From Phyllobacteriaceae bacterium (GTDB taxonomy: Bacteria > Pseudomonadota > Alphaproteobacteria > Rhizobiales > Rhizobiaceae), in contig JAHEGF010000003.1 in the NCBI GenBank assembly GCA_024645155.1, positions 29,753 through 36,486 on the forward strand: a DNA stretch of 6,734 nt, given 5' to 3'. A program made the translations under genes and the position numbers. The notes under the pieces are model-generated. The model did no database searches. It saw only the letters and a list, made by a program, of their open reading frames with translations, and had not been told where the DNA came from. Every line of letters starts with the position of its first letter. Positions within the stretch are counted from its first letter, which is position 1. Shown piece by piece: positions 6,037 through 6,734 of the stretch.

Positions 6037-6734
6037 CCTGTTGCGGCGGTGACGGCTTCGCCGGCGAAATTGCCGGAAAGGTCTCAAGCGAGGGCCAGGC
6101 AAGGATAGCCGAGGAGAGATTGCGGCAAGCCGCCCACATCGCCGGGCCGGGGCTGCTGCAAAACGACTTTATCGTTCCCGACATGCATTGCGCCGCCTGC
6201 CTGGCGAAGATCGAACGCACGCTTCACGGTCTGCTGTTCGTCGAGAATGCACGCGCAAACCTGTCAACCAGACGGGTGTCGGTACTATGGAAACCGGATG
6301 ACGGCAGTGCAACGGAAATTAGCCAGGCACTGACTGCTGCCGGTTATCAGAACACGCCGTTCGACCTTGCGGAACTCGATCCGGAAAATGGCGCGAAAAT
6401 CAGCCGGCGGTTGATGACGTCGCTTGCAGTCGCCGGTTTTGGCGCCGCCAACATCATGCTGCTATCGGTTTCGGTGTGGTCCGGGGCCGATGCGGAGACC
6501 GCGCAGCTGTTCCACCTGATATCCGGGCTGATTGCCATTCCGATCGTCGCCTATGCCGGACAACCTTTTTTTGCGTCGGCCTATTCGGCGCTGAAGGCCG
6601 GCGGTCTGAACATGGACGTGCCGATATCGCTTGCCGTGCTGCTTGCCCTGTTCATGAGCATCTATGAAAGCATGACTGGTGGCGAAAATGCCTATTTCGA
6701 CGCCGCAGTGATGTTGCTGTTCTTTTTGCTGATC
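6033..6734 (+). CDS. ccoI: Copper-transporting P1B-type ATPase CcoI (FixI, CopA2-like), 5' part
   Basis: First 234 codons of the ATPase that exports copper across the inner membrane for CuB insertion into CcoN; the frame is open to the window edge. The start is the ATG in the ATGA overlap with ccoH (6033-6036). The protein begins MTCCGG, a Cys pair typical of FixI N-termini. A heavy-metal-associated domain (about 44-110) follows, with the metal-binding motif MHCAAC (C53, C56). Membrane segments appear at about 128-149, 158-180, 196-213 and from about 220. Family-typical stretches are GAANIMLLSVSVWSGAD (137-153) and NMDVPISLAV (193-202). The CPC ion-binding motif, DKTGT phosphorylation site and ATP-binding domain would lie beyond the window and cannot be checked. 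CcoI proteins are usually about 720-760 residues, so roughly a third is present. Confidence 0.95.
   Translation, partial: MTCCGGDGFAGEIAGKVSSEGQARIAEERLRQAAHIAGPGLLQNDFIVPDMHCAACLAKIERTLHGLLFVENARANLSTRRVSVLWKPDDGSATEISQALTAAGYQNTPFDLAELDPENGAKISRRLMTSLAVAGFGAANIMLLSVSVWSGADAETAQLFHLISGLIAIPIVAYAGQPFFASAYSALKAGGLNMDVPISLAVLLALFMSIYESMTGGENAYFDAAVMLLFFLLI

Noticed and set aside
1..6734. Search for an undescribed system, mobile element, CRISPR array, or tRNA/rRNA gene
   Set aside because: Apart from the partial gene at the left edge, every coding stretch belongs to the known ccoNOQP-ccoGHI set, the two intergenic gaps are short, and no repeat arrays, transposase frames or RNA gene signatures were seen.

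Overview
The window carries most of the gene set for a cbb3-type cytochrome c oxidase, the high-oxygen-affinity terminal oxidase. It holds complete structural genes ccoN-ccoO-ccoQ-ccoP (fixNOQP) and the assembly genes ccoG-ccoH-ccoI (fixGHI), with ccoI cut off by the window end. Gene order, protein lengths and sequence style (an N-terminally extended 539-aa CcoN, CcoP with the 'TTGHEWDGI.ELNNPLPRWW' segment, a FixI-like CcoI beginning MTCC) match alphaproteobacteria, most likely Hyphomicrobiales/Rhizobiales. The DNA is GC-rich with a strong preference for G or C at third codon positions. I cannot name the genus. No rRNA, tRNA, mobile element or CRISPR array is visible.

Layout. Positions 1-100 hold the start of a divergent minus-strand gene, tentatively hemerythrin-like. 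Positions 101-363 are a divergent intergenic region with a near-perfect FNR/FixK box at 257-270. ccoN (364-1983), ccoO (1995-2726), ccoQ (2736-2900) and ccoP (2890-3759) follow as a tight operon: gaps are under 12 nt and ccoQ/ccoP overlap by 11 nt. A 157-nt gap (3760-3916) contains a perfect 8-bp-stem hairpin without a T-tract and a degenerate FNR-like site, so the assembly genes probably have their own oxygen-responsive promoter. ccoG (3917-5530), ccoH (5527-6036) and ccoI (6033 onward) then overlap one another by ATGA stop-start junctions.

How the genes work together. CcoN binds heme b, heme b3 and CuB and reduces O2. CcoO (one heme c) and CcoP (two hemes c) deliver electrons to it. CcoQ is a small membrane subunit that supports stability. 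CcoI is a P1B-type copper-transporting ATPase feeding CuB assembly, CcoG is an Fe-S membrane protein described as a cupric reductase, and CcoH is a single-span assembly partner. All key metal and heme ligands I could check are present, so the oxidase looks functional. ccoS, the usual next gene, would lie beyond the window.

This is a conserved, well-known locus. I saw no evidence of an undescribed system. The points most worth a second look are regulatory: the shared intergenic FNR box, the unusual half-site arrangement before ccoG, and the identity of the divergent gene.
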